From positions 24,155,001 to 24,219,000 of the forward strand of contig NC_064437.1 in assembly GCF_023343835.1 (NCBI RefSeq): a DNA stretch of 64,000 nt, read 5' to 3'. Positions 1 to 11,980 of the stretch are shown piece after piece. Source of the DNA: Lagopus muta. Taxonomy: Eukaryota; Chordata; Aves; Galliformes; Phasianidae. Made by a program: the position numbers and the translations under genes. Under the pieces are notes generated by a model that did no database searches, had not been told where the DNA came from, and worked only from the letters and a program-made list of their open reading frames with translations. Positions within the stretch are counted from its first letter, which is position 1. The number at the start of each line of letters is the position of its first letter.

Positions 1-3000
1 ACGAGATTAGTGGGGTGGCTGCTGGGCTGGATTCACACAACGCTACAAGGAAGGCTGGAGGGGAGAGAAGAGGGGTACTGTTATATCTGAAGCACACTGG
101 GATGCTGCCTTCAGCCTCCCTCATTTGAAAGGGGCACTGTGGGGAGGGGGAAAAGTGCTTCACCTGTGGCAGAAAGTATTTCCCAAATCCAATATCTATG
201 CAATGAGAAGTGCTGCACTGGGATTTGCACATCCTTTGATGGGGGAAGAACGCAGCCTCTTGTCTGCCTCGAGCCCTAATAACGGCCTTTCTGCCTGCTT
301 GAGTTACTGAGGCTTGAAAAAGCAAGTCCAGCTGGTGATTGGGTGCCCCGGGAGGGTGCAGCATCAGCCCATTCAGTGACATGGGGGTCCCCTTGCCTTG
401 CCCAGCCCAGGAGGTGTCAGGTTGGAAGGTGTTCAGCAGGTTGTACAATAATCAGTAGGTTTCAGAGTTAACACTCTGTGAGAAGGAGCAGGAAGGATTG
501 CCCAGGAGGTGACAGTGGCAGGCTCCATTGCCTGAGGGGCTCCATGGTGCTTTGATTCAGACTGTTAGTTCTCAGGTATTTATTTTCCAAGCTCTTGGGA
601 AGGCTCTGACTTTGCATGAGAGCACCTGCATCTCCCCACGCCATGCTGGGCTGGGAAATGGGGAGAGCATTTTAACCAAGTGAAATCCCAACCCTGCAGA
701 TGGGAAGAGTCCTCATGACCCACAGCCCCAGTGAAGCCAATGGCAAGTTTTAGGGTCTCAGGACTTCATAAACTGGATGTATCCAATATTTTCTATATCT
801 CACTCCATGGAGGAGGATGCACAGTCCTCTCGGCTTGCTGTCCACGGGCAGGGAGGAGGAGAGCATCCCGCCCCGGCCATTTCTGGATGAGTAGGTCATC
901 TGGGCGTGGGAGGGGGACGGTGTCCAAGGCAGCCTGGAGAGGCTGAGCTCTGGGTGTACGAGCGATTTGGGGGAAAGTGAGAACGGATTTCTTATGAGAG
1001 AGGAATGTGAGTTTCCTCCTTCACATATGTCTCCCGTTCTTCCAGTTTGCAACAAAAGTCATCCCATTGCCCAAGACCTGGCAGCGAGGACAGCCCAGGA
1101 ACAGCCCACAAATCACTGCAGAGCATCTCCCTCCTCCCTTTCTGCCTCTAGCTACTCGTGCATCAGGAACCTCTTCTAATCCCCATTTGGGTGATAAAAC
1201 TCCTGCCCTTTCCTGATGCAGGGCTGCTGCGTGGCCAAGAGCATCCTGAATTTGTGTGTGCTCTAGCACCAGTCCTAGTTCCGGTGAGAGGAATTGACTT
1301 GTCCTTAGATCCTCCAGAGGGTCAGGGGAAGGCCTGGGGTGCTGTGACATCAGTGCTATGGTGAGGACACAGTGACAAAGCTGGCACAGATGTATTTTAG
1401 GGACAAGGTAGTATTTAGTCAGCTTGGGTGCTCAGGTTATGGAAGCACACACGGCGTTGCTTATCCTTTGTCTTTCTGTGATCTCTCTCCAGGGCCCCCT
1501 TCCCATCTTCTCCAGTTTATTATCTCCTGCTAATGTTATTAACATGCTAATTAAGTCCCTTGTTGCGATCACCGATGAAGATGTCAGATAAAGGCCGATT
1601 CTAGACCCAATCCCTCACATTGCCCTTTTTCTCTACATTATTTTCCCATTGCTGACATTGGTTTATATGTTTGCTTCACAAAGGGGTGCTCTCCTCTTTC
1701 CTCCTCCAGTAAAGGCTCTCCCAGATGTGGTTCACAAAGCCTGCAGGGGCAGGTCTGCAACGCTGGTGTCACCAAGAGGAGTTTTCTGGTTGACCCCAAG
1801 GGCAGAACAGTCACAGGAGGATTCAGTGATGTCCAGGAGCAGTATTTGCCATCACGCGCTCAGCAGCTCAGTCACCTCCCCACGCACATGGCTATAAATA
1901 GGGGGGCAAAGAGATGGTGAAACTTGGGGCACCCATGTCTGGGGGTACCACTGAGGTACAGGGGTTGCAGCGTGATGTGGGACTGTGCGATGCAGGCAGG
2001 GGGGTAGAATGTGGCTCTTGACCGATTGCGAATGGATCAGGGTCAGGATGTTGACTGCATGCCAAAGAAACCCAAAGGGATAAAATACGGTCTCTGCACT
2101 GGCTCTTAGCAAACAGCACGTGGGCTGAAATCTGCCGGATAAATTTATGCCCTGTGAATTGCTCACCCAGCTGCAGTGAAGGGACGGCCGGACCCAAAGC
2201 AAACCAATCACCATATGTGGTGAGCATGCTGCTGGGGCTGACCTTCTGTGGGCTGAGGGACAAGGGCCAGGGGTGACATCGCAGGGATGTCACCGGGAAG
2301 AAGGGATGGGCTCGATGTGACGGGAGGGATGTGGCTCTTGCTGCCCTACATGGATGCAGTGCTAGGTACCAGACGTGTGCCCTCTGTCTTCCCCCTCCTC
2401 CCCATACCTTTGCCTGGGACTGTGACTTTTGGCACGGGAGGGACATATTTAGCAGTGTGCTTCCAATGCATACGGCCACCCTGTCACCTCCGCCCGCGCT
2501 GAGTAATGGGATCCGTGGTGGCCTACCCCATGCCTGCCCCAGGCAAGTGCTGTATTCAGTCTTTCAGTGAAAGAAATGTGGATTCTGATGCTCTGCTATG
2601 GGAAGGTGGCTTTGGGGGTTGATGGATTCAATCTACCTTGCGACGTCTGTTCGTGTTGTCAGTGGTATCTGTTGGTTGTACTCATTAGGTTTCAGAGTGA
2701 ACAGGGAGAACCCCAGCAGTGAGTCAATGCCTGCAAAGCTTTGTCTTGCCGCAGTGCTGTGTGTTGTCCTTTTGGCTGATGTCTTCCTTGGGGCCCTCAA
2801 AGCCCCTCGTGAGCTTCCACAACACTGTTTTGGGGCCAGGAGAGCCTCCTGGTGTGGGGCCGACAGTGCTGAGCTGCCTCTGCTAATTGGTACAACTAAT
2901 ATTTGTTTTGCAAACGCGATTGAGGGGGAAGAGGGATTGTGAGACCCAGAAATCCAATTGACCTGTAAAAAACAGATACGGTGTAAAGGGAATCCTTCCC

Positions 3001-4360
3001 CTGCCAAGCAAATATTTAGAAAGGAGAAGCAATAAAATGAATAAGCAACAAAGTAATATCCTGCCTCGCCGGGGGCTGCAGGGAAGGGCTGTGATAACCC
3101 CGTGTGAGCAGGAGGCAGGAACCCGTCTCCTGGAGAACGCGTGTTTGCTTTTCCAGTCCAGTGTAATTATTTTATTCTATTATATAAATATATACAAGTA
3201 TACATTATAGAGATAATAATTATCTGTATATGTGATTAAATATTGTTTGGTGTATCATGCGCAAGTAAAGGAAGGGAGCTGAGGTCGTGAGGAAGCGTCG
3301 TATGAGCTTCAGTGCTGAGCACTTGTAAGATCCCTGAGCATTGTCCCTTTGATGGACACTGACTCTTACACTTGTATCAGGGCCTGAGGCTGCTTCACAC
3401 TTGCAGGTAGCAACTAGAGTATGAGCGTTGAAGGGTCAGCACTGCACTTTTCTGGTTACTGATAACTGCGGGGCTGCGCTCCTGCGGATGCTCTGAGCTG
3501 TTGGATGTGGAGGGTTTTTTACTCTTGGGAGCATGCATGGGAGAGGGCTGCAACATGAGATGAGCTCGAGTTGGGGGGAAAAGACAGCTTAAATGTAATG
3601 TTGTTTCGGAAGAATATTTCCATTAATTCAGAGCTCATGCAAAACCCCGTTCCAACAGTAGCTACCCTGAGGCTGAGCCCATAGAGATGCAGGATGCAGC
3701 CTGGCGAGATGCAGTTTGCCATGCTGGTCCAGAGCAGCTGGCTTCTATTTCAGGCTGCGCTGTCTCTGTTTAGATTTCATCCAGCCCAGTGGTTTTTACA
3801 GCCACTGGAGCACCGGGAAGCACCCTGCAGCACCGCAGGATATTGGCTACTCTGTGCTCATGCCTACAACCTGCATGAGTTGGAAGTGCCTTTTTTTTTT
3901 TTCCTTCTCTATTTTATTAATCTTCCTTTTGAAATTCTGCAGGGAAATTCACTGCTCATTTATTTATTTGTTTGTTTGTTTTCATTTTTCAACCTGAGGA
4001 AGGGGGTGGAAATCGCTCTTCTTCTCCCCCAGCAACCCAGCGCGCCGCCAGCACCCCACAGGGCAGGAAAACGAGCACGCTGTGGGGTCATCCAGCATTC
4101 CTGCTTTCTGGAAAGCAAGGGGGAAAAAAAAAAAAAAAAGAAAGAAAGAAAAAAAGGATTTTAAGAGAATCACATTTTAATCTGCCAAAAAATGAATGGC
4201 ATCAACAACATTTCCCTCTCTACCGAGGCACTGCCCAGAGCCACATTGGGCTGCTGGTGGCCGCGGTGCATCGTCCTGCTGGTGGTGGCTTTGCTGTTCC
4301 ATCGTTTGCCTCCCCATTAATCTCGGTGCAAACAAAGGCTCTGAAAAGCTCCTGGGGGTC

Positions 4361-4560
4361 CGTTGAAATCAGCTCTTTCTAATAATGGCTGTCGACCTCT
4401 CCGTGGAAGCGCCGCTCCCCTAGGAAAGGACGCAGAGCGGCGGCCGCGCGCTGAAATATGGTGGGGTGTAATTAATTCTGACCTCTGGCTCCCGTGCGCT
4501 CCTCTCGATATTAAATTGGAGCGGTGATATTGTGGGGTTTCAATTATCCCTCTTTTCTTG
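4361..4560. promoter_or_regulatory. Candidate conserved element in LMX1A intron
   Basis: This stretch has intact CpGs (including a GCGGCCGC site), a TAATTAAT core at 4469-4476, CTAATAATGG and TCAATTATCC, and no repeat character. This composition is common in vertebrate conserved noncoding elements near developmental genes. Conservation itself could not be tested. Confidence 0.3.
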
Positions 4561-5969
4561 GGGGCATGGTGGGGTGGGAGCAGCTGAGATGCACTCCACT
4601 CCCCATGTTCTTCCTGAATGGAGGTGCTCAGTGGTGCTGCATGGGGCTGTTACCCTTCCCAGTGGTGCAGGATATTATAGATGGGAGTCCCCAAAATTCA
4701 GTGCTTTATGGCTTTGCTTGCCATAGAGCTTGCTTTCTGCCTGTGCTTTTGGCTGGGTGTGGAGCTGGGAAGCGGTTTGCACTGCAGGGCAGGAACTGGG
4801 ATGTAGGTTTGGTGAAATGCTTCTTGGGGTCCCCATACCCAGCAGTAAGAGGGGATTACTGGGAAGCACAGTTGCTTCATCCCCCCACTGCTCTGCGATG
4901 TATCCAGCCAGTGGGACAGAGCTGGGTTGGGGGGAGGAGAAGGGAAATTAAACAACAACAACAAAAAAAGGGAAACAGCACTTGCTGCAAAGCGAGCGAA
5001 TTCCCCAATAAACCCGAATCTGCTGAGAATACATTTTACAAACATGCAGCTAAGTTGGCTGCTTTTGTTTGGGCGTTTGTTAAGCATTAACTAAAGAATG
5101 CCATGGTCCAGCCTGCTCGGTGTGAAATCTAATTCTCCCCCTTTCTGGAGCCATGGCATGGAGTGCTCAATTTTTTTCTCTCTGTAGGACTGCAGCCTTC
5201 TGGTACTGCGGCCAAAAACCACTCATATTTTAGCAAGCTTAGCCCAGGCGCCGTTGCCAGGCAGTAAAGGGAACACTTGTCCGCCTCGGGGGGAGGAGGG
5301 GGCAGCAGGGAGACAGAGGGGTCAGGGGACAGCCCGGGGCATGGGCTGGGGGAGCACTGGCGCCCCACTTTGGGGACCAATGGGGACAGGGCAACCTGGA
5401 ATGAGCCACATCCCAAACCCAGCGCTGGGTGTGGGGTTGACAGTGATTGGCGTTTCTCCACAGCCCCACTCCCGCTGTCCCCTGTCCTGTGAGTGAGGAG
5501 GTGGCTGGGTGCCAGGACATCTCAATTCGGTGGCACTGAGCCCCTCTACCCGTGCCTCTCGCTGTCCCCATGTGTCTGTCCTCTTGGGGGTGAATGTGCC
5601 ATCACACCCCCTGGAAGAAGCCATGCCCCATGGCTTTCCTTGCCCTAAGGATGGCCCCTGTGGCTGGGGCTGACCAGAGAAGGGAACACGGATGCTGCAA
5701 AGAGCATCCCAGGGGGGTGTGAACCCACCCGGCAGAGCTGCACCGAAACCAACCTCAGTGGTGTTTGGGATTTGTCCGTCAGTGTTGAATATCACTGTTC
5801 TCAACCCGGAGGGGCTCCCGTTTGTATGCGGCGCATGCAGGCAGCTGGAGACAGACAGCAGCCGGGAAGCGCCCGTCAATCACAGCCCCTTTCAAAGCAT
5901 CACCTCCACATAAAGGAGTACAGAGGGGGCAGCGGGTGCTGCGATGGCCCCATGGGAAAGTGTGGGTCA

Positions 5970-6033
5970 GGGATGTGGGATGTAGGGTGTATGTTGTGGG
6001 ATGTGTGATGTGGGATGCAGGACATAGGATGTG
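5970..6033 (+). repeat. GGGATGT-type short tandem array
   Basis: Units GGGATGT, GGATGTAGGGTGTATGTTG, GGGATGTGTGATGTGGGATG and CAGGACATAGGATGT form about 64 bases. The unit resembles the reverse complement of the minisatellite at 33.64 kb. Confidence 0.65.
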
Positions 6034-6129
6034 CTGCCGTTATGATAGCTTTGGGCTTTGGCCATGTGCAGAAGCTGGCAGCTTTCAGTGATTCTGTGAG
6101 GATGGGGAATGCAGAATTGATAAATACTC

Positions 6130-6265
6130 TCTTCCAGGGTTTTGCTGAGGCTTTCAATGGGTCTCTGTGCACCTGGTGGAGCTGTAGGTGACCCTGTCCA
6201 GTGCAGGGAGGTTGAACCAGATGGCCTTTAAGGGTCCCTTTCAGCTCAAACCATTCTGTGATTCT
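6130..6265 (+). repeat. CR1 LINE 3' end fragment
   Basis: The 3' end reads GGTTGAACCAGATGGCCTTT, AAGGGTCCCTTTCAGCTC, then CCATTCTGTGATTC, the CR1 3'UTR pattern. It resembles the copy at 25.92-26.08 kb. 5'-truncated and non-coding. Confidence 0.8.
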
Positions 6266-7369
6266 TTCATGAAGATCTGCTTGCACTGTCTTAGCAGCTT
6301 ATCAGAGGTTTATCACTGAGAACACAGCAATCCCAACAGGTAAGGCTTGCACTCCATTTAAACAGGATGAGGATGCATTACCCTGTGGGTACAAATTGCC
6401 TCCCTTTGACATAAGAGAGACGTAATGACAGACGGAATGAGCGCAGTGCTGACACTGGGCTGCCTTCCTCGTGGCTGGAACAGCTGAAAAGCACAACAGG
6501 TACCTTCAGGGACTCTGTGCCCTCTCCCTTGAGCCCTCAGCACTCAAGGAGGGTGGGAGTACTCCCTCCAGCTGTGTGCACATCTGGCAGCTGGGGGCAG
6601 TCCCCTCCCGGTGCTTGTCCCGGCGGGCATTGCTGGTCACTGAGGCGGGCAGAGATGCCACCAGCTGCTGCCTGCTCATCCCCTCAGGCTTGCACAGCTG
6701 AGAGATATTGAGCCACTGTTGGGTGAGGAAATGAAGGGAAGACGTTTCCCCCCCCCAATTTTTGATGGGTTTATCCTGTACATCTGTTTCTCTCCTCTAA
6801 GCAGCAGGGCTGACTCAGCACTTTGCATTCCCGAGGTGGGTTTTTTTAATAAGCGTACCCACAAAATAAGGGCTAAAACTGTGGCGCTTGGGCAGGCAGC
6901 TCCATTCCTAGAGATCATGCAGGGATGAGGGAGACAGGCAGAGGAACAAGCACCCAGCGCTGCTGGAAGTGTTTAATCAGAGCTCGGTGACCTTTTGTAT
7001 TAAAAACCAGTAATTCCAGCAGTGAACTGGGGGTCTGAACAGCTGAGGCGAAGCAGTGGTGTTCCCATGCAGGTCCTGCCTGGGGACACATCCAGGGCAC
7101 CAGGGACGCACGTAGATAACCTCAGGATGTGTGCTGACTTCTGCCTTCTCTTTCTGGGTCAGAGTCATCAAAATAGAGAATACTGATGTCCTGTTCCCAC
7201 AGATATTTAAGACAAGGCTGGGTCAGGAGTGAGGTTTTTTTTAATTTTTTTTTTTATGGTATCCAAGCCAAAAGCATAGATGACTGGGGTAGTGGGGAGG
7301 TTCTATTCTGATACCTCCAAATTTTGCACTGAGCTCTCAGCCCAGGTTTGCCTCCACGCTCGGTTTCCC

Positions 7370-7545
7370 CAGCTGTAAATCAATGATTGTGCTGCTGAGC
7401 TTCTTGATCAGGGCAATAAAAGTCAGGGACAAGCTCTGCTTAAAGCTATAGGTTATTGCTCTCATTGTTATTATTAGGGACTGTACAATTAAGAATGCTG
7501 CAACTATTGTCACATCATTGCCAAAGAACAATCTGAGCTTCTTTT
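7370..7545. promoter_or_regulatory. Candidate conserved element before the LIM2 exon
   Basis: Non-repetitive AT-balanced sequence with CATTGTT and AACAAT (SOX-like cores), GTTATTATTAGGG and CAATTAAGAATG. It ends immediately before a CR1 copy. Function is inferred from motif density only. Confidence 0.3.
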
Positions 7546-7586
7546 CCATTTGGTCAACAAGTCAACAAGACCATAATGAACAGCAG

Positions 7587-7692
7587 AGGTGTGGCACCAT
7601 GAGGGCCATGGTCAGTGGGCACGGTGAGAGTGGGTTGATGTTTGGACTGGCAGATCTTACGGTCTTTTCCATTCCATGATTCTATGATTCTA
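7587..7692 (+). repeat. CR1 LINE 3' end fragment
   Basis: It contains GTTTGGACTGGCAGATCTTA, CGGTCTTTTCCATTCC and the terminal ATGATTCTATGATTCTAAG octamer array characteristic of CR1. Confidence 0.85.
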
Positions 7693-7809
7693 AGTCTTCA
7701 GTTCAGCCCTAGCCTCACTGCCCTGGTGAAGTTTGGGGCACCTCAGTGCACTCTGTAGCCAAGATGGGGCCATGGCAGTGCCCTGCTGTCAGCCTGGGCC
7801 ATCAGTTAC

Positions 7810-7867
7810 GGTTGTATTGGGTGATCTTGGTGGTCTTTTCAACCTTAATGAGTCTGTGATTCTATGG
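7810..7867 (+). repeat. Short CR1 LINE 3' end
   Basis: GGGTGATCTTGGTGGTCTTT, TCAACCTTAATGAGTCTGTG and ATTCTATGG match the last ~60 bases of CR1. Confidence 0.75.
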
Positions 7868-8241
7868 GGTTTTGGAGGGGTCTCCGTGGCAGCCTCCAGT
7901 TGGAGGAAGCTGGATGGGTAGATTGGCTTCCTAAACAGTAAGTGATGTGTCCTTCATCCCATGGTGGGAATTGTGCTGTTAGGGGTTCGGTGTTGATTTA
8001 TTTGACATCCGAGCATTGGGGTCTTCATCTTTCATGGTTCAGCCGTAGCTGAACAAAATCCACCAACATTGACCCAAACCAGCATCCCCCATACAAGGTC
8101 AGTGTGTGACATCACACTGTCACGTGAGTCCTTTTGGCACATCCACAGACGAGGTGACAAAATCACTCTGTACTGATGCCCACCAACCCCACCGCAGCTC
8201 CCTGGGGTGCAATCCCATGGGGTTTCACCTTGCTCCCACAG

Positions 8242-8474
8242 GTTGTTCGCAGTGAAGTGCGCCGGGTGCTTGGAGAGCATCGCGCCCAGCGAGCTGGTGA
8301 TGCGTGCCCAGCAGAGCGTCTACCACCTGCACTGCTTCTGCTGCTGCGTCTGCGAGCGGCGCCTGCAGAAGGGCGATGAGTTTGTGCTGAAGGAAGGGCA
8401 GCTGCTCTGTAAGGGCGACTACGAGAAGGAGCGTGAGCTGCTGAGTTTGGTGAGCCCGGCTCTGTCGGATTCCG
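8242..8474 (+). CDS. LMX1A: LMX1A coding exon: LIM domain 2
   Basis: This 233 bp exon begins after a CCCACAG acceptor with the last base of a lysine codon, then reads LFAVKCAGC. It encodes one whole LIM zinc-finger domain with spacing C-x2-C-x18-H-x2-C-x2-C-x2-C-x18-C-x2-D, so all eight zinc ligands are present. LIM2 in this family mediates protein-protein contacts (LDB1 and partners) rather than DNA binding. The tail [11 protein letters not shown] leads into the linker. The donor is G|GTAAGG and the exon ends one base into a glycine codon, matching the next exon's phase. The continuous frame runs on past the donor to 8638, but that extension is intron. Confidence 0.97.
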
Positions 8475-10714
8475 GTAAGGGGCCATCTGGTCAGCATTGC
8501 CCCGATCTGCTGCTCCTGCCCTGGGGTCACTGGGGGAAGAATTCTGTTGTAGAGCTGAGGTGGGATGCTGCAGAAATAAGGCAGGGGGTGGAACCCCTGA
8601 GGCAGCACCAGTGGTGGGATATCGAGATCAACATTTAGACCTGAATATGCAGTTAATGCAACTCATGTCTGCGTGATTCCCAGGATGACAAATGTAGGGA
8701 GAAACCCAGCAAAATTGGAAATGAGCTGTGAGCAGAAAGCACTGGGTTAATGTTTTTCCCTAATAAAGGCATTGGTGCTTCCCAAACTATGGAAAAAGAA
8801 GGTCGTCGTAGGGAAATCTGCTTTGTGGAGGGAAGGATTTACCTTTGCATGGACGGGACAGGGGTAGGAATGAAGCAAGACAACAGCTCTTTAATATCAA
8901 ACTCACCCAACCTCCCCCTCCGCCCCAGAACAACAACAAAAAACAAAACAAAAAAAATCTCTCCCCAGATAGCAGTGATGGTAACAAAAAGTGAAGGAGA
9001 ACAGCAAGGGTGGACCACTGTGCTGGAACCCTGGGAAAGTGCGCTGGGGATGTCCTAGTGGCTGCGGCACAGGGAGTTCTGCTCTACGGGGGATGCAAAC
9101 GCCTTTAGTTAAAATAGGAACTGAGGAAAAAATGTCAGGCAGGAAAAGAACAGAATCAGCTGCTGATCCCACAACAATTTGAGTTTGTTCCGACTGGGGG
9201 AAAAGGGCACTTTGGGAAAGGTTGGGGAGCTTTTCTCCCCCGTGGCTCATCAGCCCATGGCCGGCCCCGCTCCCAGCTGCTGGCCAAGATGAGGGCTTTG
9301 TGTTTCAGAAATTCTCCAGGAACACACTACTTTCAGTAGAAAAGTCCCAGCGGAGGCATGCAGAGGGACAGCATGGGGCTCACCAGTGCCACGCACCCCC
9401 TTCGATGGTGGGAGCCCATTCTGAACCCTCTGCACCTTCAGATCCCTCATCCAGGGATGCAGCTGGGTGTCCCCGCAGGGCTGTCTGCCCCTCCAACCCC
9501 CCCATTCTCTGCACAGTAAAGGCCACTTTATGAGAAAGTGCAGATAAAAAGCAAGCCATATGTTGCCTGTAATCTCCCCAACCCTCACTTCAATTACTGC
9601 CTCCTCCGAGCCCACCACAGCCAAGCCTAAGCAAACAAGCCCCTCTGAAAGAGGACCCCGGTTTCCAATTAAAAGCGTCCTAACTGTTCTCCTCTTCCTA
9701 AATCCTCCCAGGCGAGGAATGTCCCGGCCCTGCTGCGGCCACACTGGCCCCCCCGTGCCGGCAAGTAGGGCTGGGGGCATGCACAATGTCCCCCACCCTG
9801 GCCCCTTCCCAGGTGACGTCAGGGGCAGCCCCAGACAGTCATTAATTTCCCCCCTCGTTGGGAAAAGGCTTGAAAGGGAGAGTTAATTAAAAGTAATACC
9901 CAGCCAAATCCGGCTCCACTTCTCCTTTGACACATGGAGGGATTTGGGGAGCAGGTGCTGGGGGAATGGAAAGGGGGGTAGTGATCGGAGTGGGTTTTTC
10001 CCCTTCCCAGAGCACGGCAGTGTGGGCCTGAGCATTGTGTGCTGAGCTCATCCCCTTTGAGACTAGGGATGCTGGGGCAGGCACCCCTTGCAGTGGTGCA
10101 AAGGCATCTCAGTGTCCCCATCAGTGCAGGTCTCAAATCCTGGCATTTGTTAAACTTCCCCTCCACTCAATGGTGAAACTCACATCCAGATCCCAAAAAG
10201 CCACTTAAACACCTACTGGGAGTTGGCTGATTGGTGTGGCCATGGGCACAGCATCCCTCTTCCTGGGAACCACTGCTCCAGTGCCTTTGGGCACTACCAG
10301 TGCTGTGTCGCATGTGGAAGTGTCCCAAGATGATAAGCACAGGAGACATCCCACAAAGCAGGAGTTAGTGGGGATCATCCTCACGCTGCATCCTCCTGCT
10401 ATGGGCATCAGATTTGCATATGTCCCTGCATCCTAGAGACACCACAGTGCCACAGTGGGACATGGGCCAGGCAACTCCTTGCAGCCTGCTGAGCGTTGCA
10501 TGGTTTCTAACAAGCCACTCAGTTTTGTTAGCAATTAACAAATAATGAGCTTGCTGGAAAAGGCTGCAAGTGATTTACAGCTCACGAGGGGGAAGGATGT
10601 GTGTTGGCCAACCTGCGTTGCACCTTGGTGGGTGAAGGTGAGGATAGCACAGCCATCCAGCCCCATAGAGGGACCTGAATCTTGGTCCCTTTTGTTGTTT
10701 GTACCCATTCCCAG
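8475..10714 (+). other. LMX1A: LMX1A intron between LIM2 and homeobox exons
   Basis: This 2.24 kb intron has a GTAAGG donor and a TTCCCAG acceptor. It carries an A-rich patch near 8.93-8.96 kb. The stretch about 9.52-9.9 kb contains several TAAT/ATTA cores, such as CAATTAAAAG and GTTAATTAAAAG, and could be regulatory. No exon and no clear CR1 copy was seen. Confidence 0.8.
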
Positions 10715-10884
10715 GTAAAAGTGACGATGAAGACAGTGTCTGCAAAATGGGCCCAGCCTCAGCAAAGGGAGCCGAGGAGGGGAAGGACCACAAGCGACCC
10801 AAGCGCCCACGCACCATCCTGACCACGCAACAGCGCAGGGCCTTCAAGGCATCCTTTGAGGTCTCCTCCAAGCCCTGCAGGAAG
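10715..10884 (+). CDS. LMX1A: LMX1A coding exon: linker and homeodomain N-terminal half
   Basis: This 170 bp exon begins with the last two bases of the split glycine codon, then [10 protein letters not shown]. The linker between LIM2 and the homeodomain is acidic, then basic. The homeodomain starts around [14 protein letters not shown], giving the flexible minor-groove arm, helix 1 and part of helix 2 ([16 protein letters not shown]). The donor AAG|GTATGG falls on a codon boundary. The middle of the linker ([12 protein letters not shown]) differs from the mammalian text as I recall it, while the homeodomain looks unchanged. The ATG inside this exon is not the start codon. Confidence 0.97.
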
Positions 10885-10989
10885 GTATGGGGACACTGGG
10901 GGTGGCCTGGGGGCTGGGCAATAGCTTTGCCCCCTCCTGAATCCCCCATATCTTGTGTGAGTCCCACTGAGATGTTGTTCCTCCTCCAG

Positions 10990-11067
10990 GTGCGGGAGAC
11001 ACTGGCAGCTGAGACAGGGCTGAGTGTACGTGTGGTGCAGGTCTGGTTCCAGAACCAGAGAGCAAAG
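10990..11067 (+). CDS. LMX1A: LMX1A coding exon: homeodomain helices 2-3
   Basis: This 78 bp exon (26 codons) lies between a CTCCAG acceptor and a GTGGGT donor, both on codon boundaries. It reads [20 protein letters not shown] and then QNQRAK, covering the end of helix 2, the turn and recognition helix 3. The invariant W, F, N and R of the homeodomain helix-3 signature (WFQNxR) are present, with Gln at homeodomain position 50, typical of factors preferring TAATTA/TAATTG-like sites. Only 105 bp and 78 bp of intron separate it from its neighbours. Confidence 0.97.
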
Positions 11068-11145
11068 GTGGGTTCAGGGTCCCCCTCCTGCCCTTCCCCG
11101 CAGCTGTGTCGTGACCCTTTGCTCTTTCCCCTTCTTTTCACCCAG

Positions 11146-11215
11146 ATGAAGAAACTGGCCAGGAGGCAGCAGCAGCAACAGCAGGACCAGCAGAACACAC
11201 AGAGATTGAGCTCAG
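11146..11215 (+). CDS. LMX1A: LMX1A coding exon: homeodomain end and poly-Q
   Basis: This 70 bp exon follows a TTTCACCCAG acceptor. It encodes MKKLARRQ, finishing the basic end of the homeodomain, then a run of six glutamines and a [10 protein letters not shown] segment. The donor is G|GTACCC one base into an alanine codon. The glutamine codons are mostly CAG with one CAA, so slippage-driven length variation is possible. The first codon is ATG, but it is internal. Confidence 0.96.
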
Positions 11216-11327
11216 GTACCCAACCCTCCCCATTTCCCACCCCCAAAAGGCCCTCTCCGGGCCTTCCAAGCCTTTCCACCGAAAAACCATAACCCCACCA
11301 TGCCAACAACTCGCTCCTGTCTTGCAG

Positions 11328-11495
11328 CCCAGCCAAACAGCAGTGGCCCTGGGGGGCTGGAGGGGCTTATGAACCCCTACACCGCTCTGCAACCCCCACA
11401 GCAGCTCCTGGGCATGGAGCAGGTCTATAGCTCTGACCCCTTCCGGCAAGGGCTCACCCCCCCGCAGATGCCTGGAGACCACATGCACCCCTATG
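11328..11495 (+). CDS. LMX1A: LMX1A coding exon: C-terminal region part 1
   Basis: This 168 bp exon follows a CTCCTGTCTTGCAG acceptor and ends at G|GTAAGG. It encodes a proline/glutamine-rich segment with [15 protein letters not shown], then [20 protein letters not shown], matching the conserved LMX1 C-terminal region. No folded domain is recognised; in this family the region contributes to transcriptional activation. Both ends interrupt codons in phases that join with the flanking exons. Confidence 0.96.
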
Positions 11496-11980
11496 GTAAG
11501 GCTATAGGGAGAGGGGGGGCAGGCCACAAATCCCCTGGATTTTCACTCTTGTTTGTCCTCACAATGTCAAAGGGTGGGCTGCATGATAGGGGTGTAGCAA
11601 GTTATGGGAAGGCAGCAATCTCTGCTGCCATAAAACCCCCACAGTGCAAAACTGGTGGCCAGCAGCTGGACTCAAAGCCAAGGGGAGCAGAAAGAAGGCA
11701 GCTCTGGTAGGAAGGTTATGAGTGCCATCTCCCCCATGATGGTGCTGCTTCCATCCTAATAGTTCCACCATCTCTCTGCTGATGCCATCTCAGCATCTCT
11801 GACGGTGCCAGCACCTCTCTGATGATGTTAATCCATACGGGTTTAGCACCCTGGCATGGCACAGCACCCCCAGAGCATCTCAGCAGGCTTTTGCTGTCCC
11901 AGTAGGAGCCGGCTGCAGACATTGGGATCTGCAGCAGTATGCAGCATCCCTTCAGCACTGCTCCCTCCTTTCTCCCCAAG

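Larger units (their letters stand above)
1..8241 (+). other. LMX1A: LMX1A intron upstream of the LIM2 exon (partial)
   Basis: No coding exon is supported here; I looked for a LIM1 exon with paired CxxC and HxxC spacing and did not find one. The intron ends with a pyrimidine-rich tract and AG at 8240-8241. It contains three CR1 LINE 3' ends (near 6.13, 7.59 and 7.81 kb), a short GGGATGT-type tandem patch near 6.0 kb, homopolymer tracts near 3.9, 4.13 and 7.24 kb, and several AT-balanced stretches that may be regulatory (listed separately). The rest is G/C-rich unique-looking sequence in which I see nothing definite. Confidence 0.8.

Noticed and set aside
3694-4164. 156-codon frame ending in poly-lysine
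   Set aside because: It runs through T- and A-rich homopolymers in an LMX1A intron; no domain or conserved start.
10699-11292. 197-codon plus-strand frame as a single LMX1A protein
   Set aside because: It contains true exons but reads through two introns with clear GT/AG borders; the spliced reading restores the homeodomain.
10575-11336. 253-codon minus-strand open frame
   Set aside because: It is antisense to three LMX1A exons; its length follows from G/C-rich coding sequence on the other strand, and no domain is visible.
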